Positions 17,836 through 27,912 of a DNA stretch of 64,000 bases are shown piece after piece. Source of the DNA: Maribacter aquivivus (GTDB lineage: Bacteria > Bacteroidota > Bacteroidia > Flavobacteriales > Flavobacteriaceae); contig NZ_FQZX01000003.1 of NCBI RefSeq assembly GCF_900142175.1, forward strand, positions 164,089 through 228,088, read 5' to 3'. The translations under genes and the position numbers were made by a program. The stretch's first letter is position 1; every line of letters starts with the position of its first letter. The notes below the pieces were generated by a model. That model was not told where the DNA came from. It saw only the letters and a list, made by a program, of their open reading frames with translations, and ran no database searches.

Positions 17836-18828
17836 TTACTTCAAATTCTCCCAATACCATTTAACCGCCTCTTTAAGTCCAGTTTTAATATCAAATTGAG
17901 GATCGTAGTGTAATAATTCTTTTGCTTTGTCAACAGAAGCTAAGGAATGTGGTACATCGCCTGCTCTTGTAGGGCCGTATACATTTTTCACGGCTTTTAT
18001 TTTTGGGTCGTATTCCCCTAAATACTCTTTTAATAGTTCTGTTAATTCGTTTAAATCGGTACGTTCACCATAAGCTGTGTTATATACGGTATTCATCGCG
18101 TTTTGGTTGTCAGAAACTATGGCGCGAACATTCATTTGAATTACATTATCGATATATGTGAAATCTCTAGAAAAAGAACCATCACCATTAATAACGGGAG
18201 ATTCATAATTCATTAGTTGCATTACAAATTTTGGAATTACGGCAGCATAGGCACCATTAGGATCTTGTTTTCTTCCAAAAACATTAAAATAACGCAAGCC
18301 GATCGTTTCTATACCGTATGTTTTACTGAATACATCTGCATATAATTCATTCACATATTTTGTGATAGCGTAGGGGGAGAGCGGTTTACCTATTATATCT
18401 TCTACTTTGGGCATATTGGTTGAATCGCCATAGGTAGAGGAGCTAGCTGCATAAATAAAACGTTTTACCTTGGCGTCGCGTGCAGCTACCAGCATATTTA
18501 AAAACCCAGATACATTAACATCATTACTGGTAATAGGGTCATTTATAGACCGTGGTACAGAACCTAAAGCGGCTTGATGTAAAATGTAATCTACACCGGT
18601 ACATGCTTTTTGGCAATCGTTCAAATTTCTAATGTCACCTTCAATTAATGTAAATTTTGGATGATCTGCTAAAGGTGCGACATTTTCGCGCTTACCCGTA
18701 GCAAAATTATCTAAGCAGGTAACTTGATTGCCGTTTTGTAATAAGGCGTTACAAAGGTTAGAGCCTATAAAGCCGGCACCACCTGTAACTAGTATGTGAA
18801 AATTAGAATTAAGATTGTATAAACTCAT
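17836..18828 (-). CDS. UDP-N-acetylhexosamine C4-epimerase, TviC/WbpP-like SDR
   Basis: This 330-residue extended short-chain dehydrogenase has ILVTGGAGFIGSNLCNAL (NAD-binding, residues 12-29), the SSSTYGDS catalytic Ser region near 125-132 and SPYAITKYVNELYADVF with the Tyr-x3-Lys pair near 147-163. LRYFNVFGRKQDPNGAYAAVIPKFV is the TviC/WbpP hallmark, including the loop that accepts N-acetylated sugars. It interconverts UDP-GlcNAc/GalNAc or the matching uronic acids. It is upstream of the TviB-like dehydrogenase in the same direction, separated by 140 bases that contain the heptamer array. Confidence 0.85.
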   Translation of the reverse strand: MSLYNLNSNFHILVTGGAGFIGSNLCNALLQNGNQVTCLDNFATGKRENVAPLADHPKFTLIEGDIRNLNDCQKACTGVDYILHQAALGSVPRSINDPITSNDVNVSGFLNMLVAARDAKVKRFIYAASSSTYGDSTNMPKVEDIIGKPLSPYAITKYVNELYADVFSKTYGIETIGLRYFNVFGRKQDPNGAYAAVIPKFVMQLMNYESPVINGDGSFSRDFTYIDNVIQMNVRAIVSDNQNAMNTVYNTAYGERTDLNELTELLKEYLGEYDPKIKAVKNVYGPTRAGDVPHSLASVDKAKELLHYDPQFDIKTGLKEAVKWYWENLK

Positions 18829-18918
18829 GTAATTTTAATATAATAGTAAAGTTGTATATAAGAACTCTGTAATTTGAGCATTAGTATGTTAAATGTTCAT
18901 TTAATATAGATAAATAGA

Positions 18919-19854
18919 TTAATTATTTATGATTAATCTAGCTTTAATCGAATCTGTAAAGATATCTGCTCCTTTATTTGACAAGTGTGAATTATCTCTC
19001 CAATTTTCTAATGATCGATTATTTTTAAATATGTCGGTAAGATTCCAATAGGTTATTTTCTTTTTACTCAAATATAAACCGAGGGCATTGTCATCATCTT
19101 TGCAATTATCTTTGTAAATAGGTGCGGTAAAAATTATTAAACGCTTGTTATTGTTTTTGCAAAATGTGTCAATATCATCTATGTACTTTTTGTAAACAGC
19201 ATTAAGATGATAGTTTTTTGGACATGGAGTATTTGCGCTTTGAGCGCTTAATTTTTTAAATATATCTTTTTGTTGTTGAGTAACTGTTATGGGGTCAAAC
19301 CCTCTATAGTTCTTAACGTCGTTTTTTGGATAAAAGTAATTTTTTAATAAACCTAGCGTTGATCCGTTAAAATTTATGGTCCAAAAAAACTTTTTCAAAA
19401 AAGTGGTTTTGTTGAGATTGTCAAATTCTCTTTTTATTACTTTATTCTGATTATAAAGCTTAGATAATGCTTTGATGTCATCCCCGTCATATAGTGAATC
19501 GTATGCATACCCAGGTGATAAGTGAAATAATACTACTTGTTCTTTGTTTTTAGGTAAGGTCATCAATAATGAAGCTGCTGAAGCAATTTTCGCACCATCC
19601 ATTCCAATATTAAAAGACTTATTTGATAACTGTTGATTATCAATATGATGATTAGCTCTGGAGCTACCAAAAACAATTAAATCTAAATCATCTTTTTCTT
19701 TTAAAAATTGATTCACCTTGCCGCCACTTTGACCTGTGAAAACATTTTTGTTCAATTCTTCTAAACCAAAATAGACGATTTTATCCAAAGCATATGCTAT
19801 CAACACCACTATAAGTGTTAATTTGAGTACATAGATGAGGCTATTTTTTTTCAT
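18919..19854 (-). CDS. Membrane-anchored SGNH-like protein, partner of the MBOAT acyltransferase
   Basis: This 311-residue protein has one N-terminal membrane helix (about residues 8-27) and a periplasmic domain. LIVFGSSRANHHIDNQQL near residues 59-76 contains the Gly-x-Ser start of an SGNH-like domain, and DNSHLSNKGADIFTDSI near 288-304 supplies the Asp-x-x-His-like end, as in AlgJ/AlgX/DltD-type proteins. It begins one base after the MBOAT gene ends, so the two are co-translated. By analogy with AlgI/AlgJ and DltB/DltD, the pair would move acetyl groups from a cytoplasmic donor onto the exported polysaccharide. The assignment rests on motif and context; overall similarity to AlgJ is not visible. 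Confidence 0.6.
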   Translation of the reverse strand: MKKNSLIYVLKLTLIVVLIAYALDKIVYFGLEELNKNVFTGQSGGKVNQFLKEKDDLDLIVFGSSRANHHIDNQQLSNKSFNIGMDGAKIASAASLLMTLPKNKEQVVLFHLSPGYAYDSLYDGDDIKALSKLYNQNKVIKREFDNLNKTTFLKKFFWTINFNGSTLGLLKNYFYPKNDVKNYRGFDPITVTQQQKDIFKKLSAQSANTPCPKNYHLNAVYKKYIDDIDTFCKNNNKRLIIFTAPIYKDNCKDDDNALGLYLSKKKITYWNLTDIFKNNRSLENWRDNSHLSNKGADIFTDSIKARLIINN

Positions 19855-19855
19855 G

Positions 19856-21274
19856 TTAAAATTGAAAATATATGAAATTGTTTGATGTAGAATAAAAAAG
19901 ATTCGTTAACACGATTACTATGCTACAGAAGACGGCAATTTTTAAAGGATTAAAATTTTTACCAAAATTTTCTAATGCTATTTTTTTTCTAAAAAGATAA
20001 TAATCAAATGCGATGCCTATTGTTAATACAAATAATGAATTGGCCATTACATTAATATCACCAATAAATGGAATTCCTCCCTTAAAAATTAAAATTTTAC
20101 TAATGGCGGTAATAGCACTGTTTAGTGTAGTGGCTCTAAAAAATACCCAAGCAATTAGTACAATAAAGAATGTAAGCGGATATCCTAAAAATGCGAACTT
20201 ATTTAAGAAATTAAATCGAGAATTAGATTTTATATATTTTTCTATACTTAAAACTAGCCCATGAATACCGCCCCAAATTATAAAATTCCATGAGCTACCA
20301 TGCCAAAGACCACCAAGTAACATTGTAATCATTAAATTACGATAGGTGATTTTTATTCCTTTTCTATTTCCTCCTAAGGAAATGTATAAATAATCTCTCA
20401 GCCAAAATGACAATGAAATATGCCATTTTCGCCAGAATTCTGTTAATGATTTAGAGAAATAGGGTAAATTGAAATTTTGATGAAACTTAAATCCCATAAC
20501 TTTTGCCGTACCTATAGCTATATCTGAATAGCCAGCAAAATCAAAATATATTTGAAAAGCGTAGAAAAAAGTGGCTAATAATACGGTACTAGAATTATAC
20601 AGACTTGGATCGGCGTATATGGTATCAACATAAGTCGCAAGGGTGTCAGCAATTACTATTTTTCTAAATAAACCAATAAATATCTGTAAAACCCCTTCAT
20701 TGAACCATTCTTTATTAAATTTTCTTTTCTTTTCTATTTGGGGTAAAAGATTAGAAGCGCGTTCAATAGGTCCGGCGACTAATTGAGGAAAAAAAGCTAT
20801 ATAAGTAAAAAAAGATAAAAGACTTTTTGTTGGTTGAAAAGTTCTTCTATAAATATCTATGGTATAACTCAATGTTTGAAAAGTGTAAAAACTTATACCT
20901 ACTGGTAATATTATATTTAGAGTTAAATCATTCGGTTGCCAACCAAAAGTAGAAACTGCTTGGGTAAAAGATTCGGCAAAGAAGTTATAATATTTGAAAA
21001 TTGACAGAAAACCTAAATTCGCTATCAAACTGACTATTAGCCAGCACTTTCGTTGCTTTTCTGTATTGGCTTTATGTATAGATAAGCCGGCAATATAATC
21101 GATAACCGAACTAATGATTATTAAAGAAAGAAAACGCCAATCCCACCAGGCATAAAAGATATAACTGGCCCCTAAAAGCAATAAGTTTTGCAATGTAAGC
21201 TTATCACTTAAAAGCCAATAAAGTATAAATACTATTGGGAAAAATATTAGAAACTCGATAGAATTGAAGAGCAT
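19856..21274 (-). CDS. MBOAT-family O-acyltransferase (AlgI-like)
   Basis: This 472-residue multi-pass membrane protein of the AlgI/DltB group has FFPQLVAGPIERASNLLPQ near residues 152-170, YFDFAGYSDIAIGTAKVMGF near 227-246, FWRKWHISLSFWLRDYLYISLGGN near 270-293 and LLGGLWHGSSWNFIIWGGIHG near 306-326, which holds the active-site His. These enzymes pass acetyl groups across the inner membrane for O-acetylation of polysaccharides. The downstream SGNH-like gene, one base away, is the expected partner. Polymer acetylation also fits the presence of a lyase-like protein in the locus, since acetylation often blocks lyases (inference). Confidence 0.92.
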   Translation of the reverse strand: MLFNSIEFLIFFPIVFILYWLLSDKLTLQNLLLLGASYIFYAWWDWRFLSLIIISSVIDYIAGLSIHKANTEKQRKCWLIVSLIANLGFLSIFKYYNFFAESFTQAVSTFGWQPNDLTLNIILPVGISFYTFQTLSYTIDIYRRTFQPTKSLLSFFTYIAFFPQLVAGPIERASNLLPQIEKKRKFNKEWFNEGVLQIFIGLFRKIVIADTLATYVDTIYADPSLYNSSTVLLATFFYAFQIYFDFAGYSDIAIGTAKVMGFKFHQNFNLPYFSKSLTEFWRKWHISLSFWLRDYLYISLGGNRKGIKITYRNLMITMLLGGLWHGSSWNFIIWGGIHGLVLSIEKYIKSNSRFNFLNKFAFLGYPLTFFIVLIAWVFFRATTLNSAITAISKILIFKGGIPFIGDINVMANSLFVLTIGIAFDYYLFRKKIALENFGKNFNPLKIAVFCSIVIVLTNLFYSTSNNFIYFQF

Positions 21275-21329
21275 GTACTACTAAAAATTAAAATCAGTTC
21301 TGGTAAAGGTGAAATTTGAATCGTAAAAT

Positions 21330-22352
21330 TTATAAGTAATAGTCTTTGTACCAAGTAACAAAACTATCAACACCTTCTTTTATAGGGGTATTTGGACGAT
21401 AGTCATAATCTGCAATCAAATCATCTACATTTGCCCAGGTTCGTTCAACATCGCCCGGTTGCATAGGGTACATGTATTTTTTGGCTACCGTGTCTAAACT
21501 CTCTTCTATGGCGGTGATAAAATCCATCAATTTCACAGATTTGCTATTACCAATATTATAAATTTTAAAAGAACCTTTTTTCTCTAGTTGCTTAGTAACC
21601 GGTTTTTGAATAATACGCACTACACCTTCTGTAATATCATCAATATAGGTAAAGTCGCGCTCTAATTTTCCGTTATTGAATACTTTTATAGGTTGGTCGT
21701 TTACAATGGCATCTGTAAATAAGAACATGGCCATGTCTGGTCTGCCCCAAGGGCCGTATACTGTAAAGAAACGTAACCCAGTTGTTTTAAATCCATATAG
21801 GTGACTATACGAATGTGCCATAAGTTCATTACTTTTTTTAGTGGCAGCGTATAAACTTACAGGGTGGTCAACAGCATCGGTAGTTTCGAAAGGTATTTTT
21901 TCATTCAAACCATATACACTAGAACTACTGGCATACACCAAATGTTTGATTTTGTAATTTCGGCAACATTCTAATATGTTTAAAAAACCAACTAAATTAC
22001 TATCTACATAAGCTTCAGGATTTTCTAGACTATAGCGTACCCCTGCTTGTGCCGCTAAATTACAGACTACGTCAAAATTTTGTGCCTTAAATAACTTTGG
22101 TAGGTTTTCACGATCTTCTAATGCCAGTCTTATAAATGAAAACGTAGCATTTGAAGTGCTTTCAGTTAAAACATTAAACTGTTCTGCATCATCTCTAGCT
22201 ATGCCAAGTTCATTTAACCTGGCATATTTAAGATTTACATCATAATAGTCGTTTATATTATCTAAACCAACAACCTCATGACCTTTTTCTACTAAACTTT
22301 TTGAAACGAAAAAGCCAATAAAACCAGCAGCACCGGTTACTAAAATTTTCAT
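21330..22352 (-). CDS. UDP-glucuronate 4-epimerase-like SDR (CapI-like)
   Basis: This 340-residue extended SDR opens with [19 protein letters not shown], followed by the [17 protein letters not shown] segment (residues 34-50) that marks UDP-glucuronate epimerases of the CapI/LspL group. The catalytic set is SSSSVYG near 142 and [17 protein letters not shown] near 170-186, then [19 protein letters not shown]. It converts UDP-GlcA to UDP-GalA. Its start overlaps the stop of the UDP-glucose dehydrogenase gene by four bases (22349-22352), so the enzyme that makes UDP-GlcA and the one that uses it are translationally coupled. Confidence 0.88.
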   Translation of the reverse strand: MKILVTGAAGFIGFFVSKSLVEKGHEVVGLDNINDYYDVNLKYARLNELGIARDDAEQFNVLTESTSNATFSFIRLALEDRENLPKLFKAQNFDVVCNLAAQAGVRYSLENPEAYVDSNLVGFLNILECCRNYKIKHLVYASSSSVYGLNEKIPFETTDAVDHPVSLYAATKKSNELMAHSYSHLYGFKTTGLRFFTVYGPWGRPDMAMFLFTDAIVNDQPIKVFNNGKLERDFTYIDDITEGVVRIIQKPVTKQLEKKGSFKIYNIGNSKSVKLMDFITAIEESLDTVAKKYMYPMQPGDVERTWANVDDLIADYDYRPNTPIKEGVDSFVTWYKDYYL

Positions 22353-23746
22353 GATTGCCCTATTTTGTAATAATTGAATCCTATTTCTTGCATGGTGTCA
22401 TTATCTAATAGACGTCTGCCGTCAAATACAAATGCAGGCTTAAGCATTTGCTTGTAAATTGTTGTCCAGTCATAGGTTTTAAATTCATCCCATTCAGTCA
22501 AAATAGCAATGGCGTGTGCTTCTTTTGTGACTTCAATAGGTTCTTTGGTTACAGTTAATAACCTTCTATTTTCTTCTGGTGATCGCGTGTTTAGGTAATC
22601 TAAATCTGCATAAATACGTTCTTCTGAAACCTTTGGGTCATAGACTATAATCTCGGCACGCTCCTCTAATAATGCGTCTGCAACAGCAATGGCAGCAGAT
22701 TCTCTGGTGTCATTAGTGTCTTTTTTGAAGGCCCAACCATATATGACAATCTTTTTACCTGAAATGGTATTGTATAAACTGGAAATAATGTTCTCTGCAA
22801 AACGACTTTTTTGATAATCATTAGCAATAATGACCTGTTCCCAATAATCGGCAACTTCATTTAAGCCATATGATCTTGCAATATATACCAGGTTTAAAAT
22901 GTCTTTTTGAAAGCAAGATCCACCAAAACCAACTGATGCATTTAAAAATTTTGGACCAATACGACTATCAAAGCCAATGGCTCTAGAAATTTCTTGAATA
23001 TTGGCATCTGTTTTTTCACATAATGCCGAAATGGTATTAATAGAAGAAACACGTTGTGCCAAAAATGCATTGGCAACAAGTTTAGATAGTTCTGACGACC
23101 AAACATTGGTTTGTAAAATACGTTCTTTCGGTAGCCAATGCTCATATACAGCACTGAGGGCATCTTTTGCAGCTTGACCACTTGGTGTGTCGTTACCACC
23201 GATCAATACACGATCCGCGTGTATAAGATCTTCAATAGCAGTACCTTCTGCCAAGAACTCTGGATTCGATAAAATTTCAAATTTTACAGCATTACCAGTA
23301 TTATCTAAAATGTTTTGAATTGCTTGAGCAGTTCTTACAGGAAGTGTAGATTTTTCAACAACGATCTTGTCATCTTTTGCTACTTTGGCAATGTTACGGG
23401 CACAAAGTTCTATAAATTTTAAATCTGCAGCTTGCCCTTTACCTTTACCATAGGTTTTGGTAGGGGTGTTTACTGAGATAAAAATCATTTGCGCTTCGTC
23501 TATAGCCTTATCAACTTCTGTAGAGAAAAAAAGATTTTTCCCACGTCTTTCGCCTACAATTTCTTTTAACCCTGGCTCATATATAGGTAGTGTATCTAAA
23601 TCGTCTGTATTCCACTGATCAATACGGTCTTGATTGATATCTACAACCGTAACTTGTATTTCTGGACATTGTTTTGCAATAACCGACATTGTAGGTCCGC
23701 CAACGTAGCCAGCGCCTATACAACATATTTTTGTAATCTTTTTCAT
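22349..23746 (-). CDS. ugd: UDP-glucose 6-dehydrogenase
   Basis: This 465-residue enzyme is of the longer, eukaryote-like UGDH type. [18 protein letters not shown] (residues 8-25) is the NAD-binding start. [25 protein letters not shown] and [18 protein letters not shown] near 269-286 follow, the last with the catalytic Cys. The C-terminal VFDGRRLLD is also conserved. It oxidises UDP-Glc to UDP-GlcA in the cytoplasm. It is the first gene of the minus-strand nucleotide-sugar block and diverges from the plus-strand export operon across a 240-base control region. Confidence 0.93.
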   Translation of the reverse strand: MKKITKICCIGAGYVGGPTMSVIAKQCPEIQVTVVDINQDRIDQWNTDDLDTLPIYEPGLKEIVGERRGKNLFFSTEVDKAIDEAQMIFISVNTPTKTYGKGKGQAADLKFIELCARNIAKVAKDDKIVVEKSTLPVRTAQAIQNILDNTGNAVKFEILSNPEFLAEGTAIEDLIHADRVLIGGNDTPSGQAAKDALSAVYEHWLPKERILQTNVWSSELSKLVANAFLAQRVSSINTISALCEKTDANIQEISRAIGFDSRIGPKFLNASVGFGGSCFQKDILNLVYIARSYGLNEVADYWEQVIIANDYQKSRFAENIISSLYNTISGKKIVIYGWAFKKDTNDTRESAAIAVADALLEERAEIIVYDPKVSEERIYADLDYLNTRSPEENRRLLTVTKEPIEVTKEAHAIAILTEWDEFKTYDWTTIYKQMLKPAFVFDGRRLLDNDTMQEIGFNYYKIGQS

Positions 23747-23986
23747 TAATGGTTTATTGGGATTAAAAAAGCAAAGATTAAAAAATAACGCTCGATTAGG
23801 AAATATATTTTAGATGAAGTCGTTATTTACAGGGTTCAATAACCTGTACGAACGATAAATGGTACATGCCATTTCCTTTAACCGATAATTTACACGTATT
23901 AAACGAATTATAATGTTAATTCAGTGTTTTGGTTAAATGTATAGTTAATTTTGAATCTTATATTTGTAATCCTAAATTGACAACTA
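23747..23986. promoter_or_regulatory. Divergent control region with -7 box and two inverted repeats
   Basis: This gap separates the ugd block (minus) from the export operon (plus). TATATTTG at 23959-23966 fits the -7 consensus and would start a very short leader before 23987; the nearest TTTG at 23928-23931 is farther away than usual (27 bases). Two inverted repeats may be operators: ACAGGGTT-caat-AACCTGT at 23829-23847 (one bulged base) and AATGG-tacatg-CCATT at 23858-23873. Their role is inferred from position only. Confidence 0.45.
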
Positions 23987-25123
23987 TTGAAAACCGTTTC
24001 AACACCTACTAAAATATGGCTTTCGTCTCCGCACATGGGAGGTACAGAGCAAAACTATGTTAATGAAGCCTTTGATACGAATTGGATCGCTCCGTTGGGG
24101 CCTAACGTAAATGCTTTTGAACAGGCGATAAAAGATGAGCTTGGCAATGCCGTTCATGTTGCTGCCTTAAGTTCTGGCACAGCTGCTATACATTTAGGCT
24201 TAGAGTTATTAGGTGTAGGAAAAGATGATGATGTCATTTGTCAAAGTTTTACTTTTTCGGCGTCTGCCAATCCTATTGCATACTTAGGTGCTCATCCTGT
24301 TTTTGTAGATAGCGAGTTAGATACATGGAATATGTCGCCTAGTTTATTAAGAAAGGCAATAGAAAGTGGAATAGAAGAAGGCAAGAAACCTAAAGCAATT
24401 ATTGCAGTGCATTTATATGGTATGCCTTACAAGGTTGCCGAAATAAGAGCTGTTGCCGATGAATTTCAAATTCCTATTTTAGAAGATAGTGCCGAAGCAT
24501 TAGGGAGTTCTTATAATGAAATACCTTGTGGAACTTTTGGTGATATAGGGATTTTGTCATTTAATGGAAATAAAATTATTACGACCTCAGGTGGTGGTGC
24601 ATTGGTTTCTAAAAATAAAGCCTATGCTGAAAGAGCTATATTTTTAGCAACACAAGCAAGAGATGAAGCCCCGCATTATCAGCATTCTAATATTGGTTAC
24701 AATTATAGAATGAGTAATGTATTAGCAGGTATTGGGCGTGGCCAAATGGAAGTTTTAAAAGATCGAGTTAACGCACGTAGAGCCAATCATCAATACTACA
24801 TAAAGTCATTAGATCAATTTAAAGAAATTGAATTTTTAAAGGAGCCTAACGGATATTTTTCCAATAGATGGTTAAGTTGTATCTTAACGCCGTCTTTTGA
24901 GATAAGAGAAAAGCTTAGGTTGGCGCTTCTAGACCAGAATGTTGAGTCTAGACCTTTATGGAAACCCTTACACTTACAACCTATATTTAGTAATACTAAG
25001 CATTTTGTAGATGGAACCTCAGAATCATTATTTGAAAGAGGCCTTTGTTTACCAAGTGGTTCTAACTTATCTAATGAAGAATTAGAGCGTGTTGTAACAA
25101 CCATCAAAAACGTTTTATCATGA
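23987..25123 (+). CDS. DegT/DnrJ/EryC1 sugar aminotransferase, PglE-like
   Basis: This 378-residue PLP enzyme starts KIWLSSPHMGGTEQNYVNEAFDT and NWIAPLGPNVNAFE, the conserved opening of the UDP-4-amino-4,6-dideoxy-GlcNAc aminotransferases (PglE, PseC, WlbC group). ILEDSAEALGSSY near 165 binds PLP, and LSFNGNKIITTSGGG near 190-204 contains the Schiff-base Lys. The start is a TTG at 23987, because an in-frame TGA lies only 7 bases upstream and the next ATG would remove conserved residues; TTG starts are rare here. Its stop overlaps the start of the dehydratase gene by four bases. The pair makes a 4-amino-4,6-dideoxy-HexNAc nucleotide sugar. Confidence 0.88.
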   Translation: MKTVSTPTKIWLSSPHMGGTEQNYVNEAFDTNWIAPLGPNVNAFEQAIKDELGNAVHVAALSSGTAAIHLGLELLGVGKDDDVICQSFTFSASANPIAYLGAHPVFVDSELDTWNMSPSLLRKAIESGIEEGKKPKAIIAVHLYGMPYKVAEIRAVADEFQIPILEDSAEALGSSYNEIPCGTFGDIGILSFNGNKIITTSGGGALVSKNKAYAERAIFLATQARDEAPHYQHSNIGYNYRMSNVLAGIGRGQMEVLKDRVNARRANHQYYIKSLDQFKEIEFLKEPNGYFSNRWLSCILTPSFEIREKLRLALLDQNVESRPLWKPLHLQPIFSNTKHFVDGTSESLFERGLCLPSGSNLSNEELERVVTTIKNVLS

Positions 25124-27057
25124 TACAGAAATACCTAAATTACAGTGCACAGCGCTATGCCTCTAAGTGGCTTGTGTTGGGCATTGACCTACTAACGGTA
25201 GTTTTCTCGTTTGTACTATCTTATCTTATTCGATTTAATTTAACCTTAAATTTCGATGTCCATAACTTTTTGGTTCAAATACCTTTAGTGGCAGGAGCTG
25301 CTTTATTAGCCTTCATGATTGTAGGTTCTTATAAAGGTGTGGTACGACATACGGGGGTTAGAGACGTGTATAATATATTTAATGCCGTATGCTTTTTTAG
25401 TATACTGGTTATTTTTGTTGTTATGGTGAACAGACAATTAGATGTGTTGAGCCAATTCACCATACCATTATCTATCATTATAATTAATAGTTTAATCACT
25501 TTTGTTGGTTTGGTTGCCTCTCGTTTTGTTTTTAAATCTTTTTATAACAAAATGAACAGCAACATTAAAGTGACCAAGAATATTATCATTTATGGTGCGG
25601 GTGATTCTGGTGTACTTACACACAGTGCCATTGCCAACAATACCAAAAGCAGGTATAAGGTTATTGGTTACATTGATCGAGATGCAAAGAAAATAGGAAA
25701 GAATATTAACGGTGTACCGGTATTTGGAAGAAAAACATTAACCGAAGCGTTCATTGTTAAGAATAATATTTCAGAAATTATTTTCTCTATACAGAATATA
25801 GATTCTAGAAAACTAAGAAAGACCGTTGAAGGTTTGGTTGATTTACCTATTGTAGTAAAAATAGTACCACCTATTGAAGATTGGATCAATGGAGAACTAA
25901 AAGTTTCTCAAATAAAACAAGTGCAAATTGAAGATTTATTAGATCGTGCACCAATTACTATAAAGAATAGTAAAATTGCGATGGAGTTAATGAACAAGAC
26001 CGTTATGGTAACTGGTGGAGCGGGTTCTATTGGTAGTGAGATTGTTCGCCAAATATGTAATTATGGGTATAAATCTTTAATTGTTATTGATTCAGCAGAG
26101 TCAGCATTGTATGATCTGCAACAAGAATTAAAGCAAAATGGATTTCATAATTTTATTCCGATCGTAACAGATATTAGAGATAAAAATAGAATGAATGCAC
26201 TTTTTGGAGAACACAGACCAAATGTTGTTTTTCATGCTGCAGCATATAAGCATGTTCCTTTAATGGAGTACAATTCTTATGAAGCCATTAAAATTAATAT
26301 TGGCGGTACTAAGAATGTTGCAGATTTATCTATTATACATGGTGTTGAAAAATTTGTTTTCGTATCTACCGATAAGGCAGTGAACCCTACCAATGTAATG
26401 GGGGCTACCAAGCGTATTGCAGAATTGTATATTAGTTGTATGCAAAAAGAAAATAAAACTAAGTTCATAACAACCAGATTCGGTAACGTACTTGGGTCTA
26501 ATGGTTCAGTAATACCATTGTTTAGAAAACAGATAGAAAAGGGTGGTCCGTTAACCTTAACGCACAAAGATATCACTCGTTATTTTATGACTATACCGGA
26601 AGCTTCTCAATTGGTTTTAGAAGCCGGTGCAATGGGTGAAGGTGGTGAGATATTTATATTTGATATGGGCGAATCTGTTAAGATTTTTGATTTGGCCAAA
26701 AATATGATCAAGCTTTCTGGCTTGAGGTACCCAGATGATATCGATATTAAAATTACTGGTTTACGACCAGGTGAAAAGTTATATGAAGAATTATTGGCCA
26801 ATGGAGAAAATACCTTGCCAACCTATCATCAGAAAATTAAGATCAGTAAAGTGCGCGATGTAGAATATGCGAAAGTAAGATCAAAAATTGATGAACTTTG
26901 TATTACCAATATGTTTTTTAGTGGGAATACGGTTAAGCTAATGAAGGAGATTGTTCCAGAATATGTGTCTAAAAATTCAGACTTTTGTGAACTTGATAAC
27001 CCATCTGAATCTTCAGATGATCAGAATAAAGCGCCACTTAAAATTGTACAACCTTAA
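25120..27057 (+). CDS. Membrane UDP-HexNAc 4,6-dehydratase, PglF/WbpM/CapD-like
   Basis: This 645-residue protein has four N-terminal membrane helices (about residues 17-135) and a CoA-binding-like Rossmann segment (NIIIYGAGDSGVL, near 152-164). The large SDR dehydratase domain follows: VMVTGGAGSIGSEIVRQI near 295-312, FHAAAYKHVPLMEYN, and FVSTDKAVNPTNVMGATKR near 420-438 with the catalytic Asp-Lys pair. LRPGEKLYEELL near the C terminus is also typical. It removes water from UDP-GlcNAc to give the 4-keto-6-deoxy sugar, which the PglE-like enzyme overlapping its start then aminates. Confidence 0.92.
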   Translation: MIQKYLNYSAQRYASKWLVLGIDLLTVVFSFVLSYLIRFNLTLNFDVHNFLVQIPLVAGAALLAFMIVGSYKGVVRHTGVRDVYNIFNAVCFFSILVIFVVMVNRQLDVLSQFTIPLSIIIINSLITFVGLVASRFVFKSFYNKMNSNIKVTKNIIIYGAGDSGVLTHSAIANNTKSRYKVIGYIDRDAKKIGKNINGVPVFGRKTLTEAFIVKNNISEIIFSIQNIDSRKLRKTVEGLVDLPIVVKIVPPIEDWINGELKVSQIKQVQIEDLLDRAPITIKNSKIAMELMNKTVMVTGGAGSIGSEIVRQICNYGYKSLIVIDSAESALYDLQQELKQNGFHNFIPIVTDIRDKNRMNALFGEHRPNVVFHAAAYKHVPLMEYNSYEAIKINIGGTKNVADLSIIHGVEKFVFVSTDKAVNPTNVMGATKRIAELYISCMQKENKTKFITTRFGNVLGSNGSVIPLFRKQIEKGGPLTLTHKDITRYFMTIPEASQLVLEAGAMGEGGEIFIFDMGESVKIFDLAKNMIKLSGLRYPDDIDIKITGLRPGEKLYEELLANGENTLPTYHQKIKISKVRDVEYAKVRSKIDELCITNMFFSGNTVKLMKEIVPEYVSKNSDFCELDNPSESSDDQNKAPLKIVQP

Positions 27058-27095
27058 TTAGTATAACATTAACCATTATTAATATTTTTAGAAAA

Positions 27096-27878
27096 ATGAA
27101 TACATTGAAAACGAAATTTAATCACTACGGCTTATTGGTGTTTTTAGGAGTACTTATAGCTTCATGCGGATCGAAAAAAGATGTGGTATACTTTCAAGAT
27201 GCAGAAGATTATGAAACTATTGTAAGTGATAATACACACGTAAATACCTTTAAAGTAGATGATGTAGTCGGTATTAATGTATCAACCTTAGATGCGCTGG
27301 CGAGTATGCCCTTTAATTTATTTTCTTCTGCACAAGGGGAAGGTGGTTTTGGTCAACCACAACAATTGGATTATATCGTTGATAAAAATGGTGAAATTGA
27401 TTTCCCGGTAGTGGGTAATATTAAAATTGTAGGACTTACACCTGAAGAAACAAAAGCCTTGTTGAAACAAGAATTAGAACCGTATTTAAAAAATCCGATT
27501 ATTAATATTCGTTTGAGAAACTTTACAGTAACCGTTTTAGGTCAAGTAAATAGACCAGGTACGTACCAAGTAAATGGAGAGCAAATAACTGTTTTAGAAG
27601 CTATTGGTCTTGCAAATGATTTAAATATAAAAGGTAAGCGTGATAATGTGTTGGTGATCCGTGATTTTAATGGCACTAAAGTATATACTCGTATTGATTT
27701 GACCAAGAAGGCAGCATTGAATTCACCTGTGTATTATTTGACACAGAATGATGTGGTGTATGTAGAGCCAAACCAGTCGGCAGTTACACAATCAACCTTA
27801 GATAATAGAGCAGGTTTAACGGTGTCTATTGCATCTTTAATTATTACGACAGCTGTAATTATACTTACAAGAAGCTAG
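27096..27878 (+). CDS. Polysaccharide export lipoprotein, Wza/BexD-like
   Basis: This 260-residue lipoprotein has a lipobox ending LIASCGSKKD (Cys near residue 24) followed by VVYFQDAEDYE, a common start in Bacteroidota export proteins. The Poly_export/SLBB core has QLDYIVDKNGEIDFPVVGNIKIVGLT near residues 88-113 and VTVLGQVNRPGTYQVNGEQITVLEAIGLA near 145-173. A hydrophobic C-terminal helix (ASLIITTAVIILT) is typical of Wza proteins, where it lines the outer-membrane pore. It pairs with the Wzc-like kinase 34 bases downstream to form the trans-envelope exporter. Confidence 0.92.
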   Translation: MNTLKTKFNHYGLLVFLGVLIASCGSKKDVVYFQDAEDYETIVSDNTHVNTFKVDDVVGINVSTLDALASMPFNLFSSAQGEGGFGQPQQLDYIVDKNGEIDFPVVGNIKIVGLTPEETKALLKQELEPYLKNPIINIRLRNFTVTVLGQVNRPGTYQVNGEQITVLEAIGLANDLNIKGKRDNVLVIRDFNGTKVYTRIDLTKKAALNSPVYYLTQNDVVYVEPNQSAVTQSTLDNRAGLTVSIASLIITTAVIILTRS

Positions 27879-27912
27879 AATTATATTTCAATTACCCAAT
27901 TCAATATATTTT

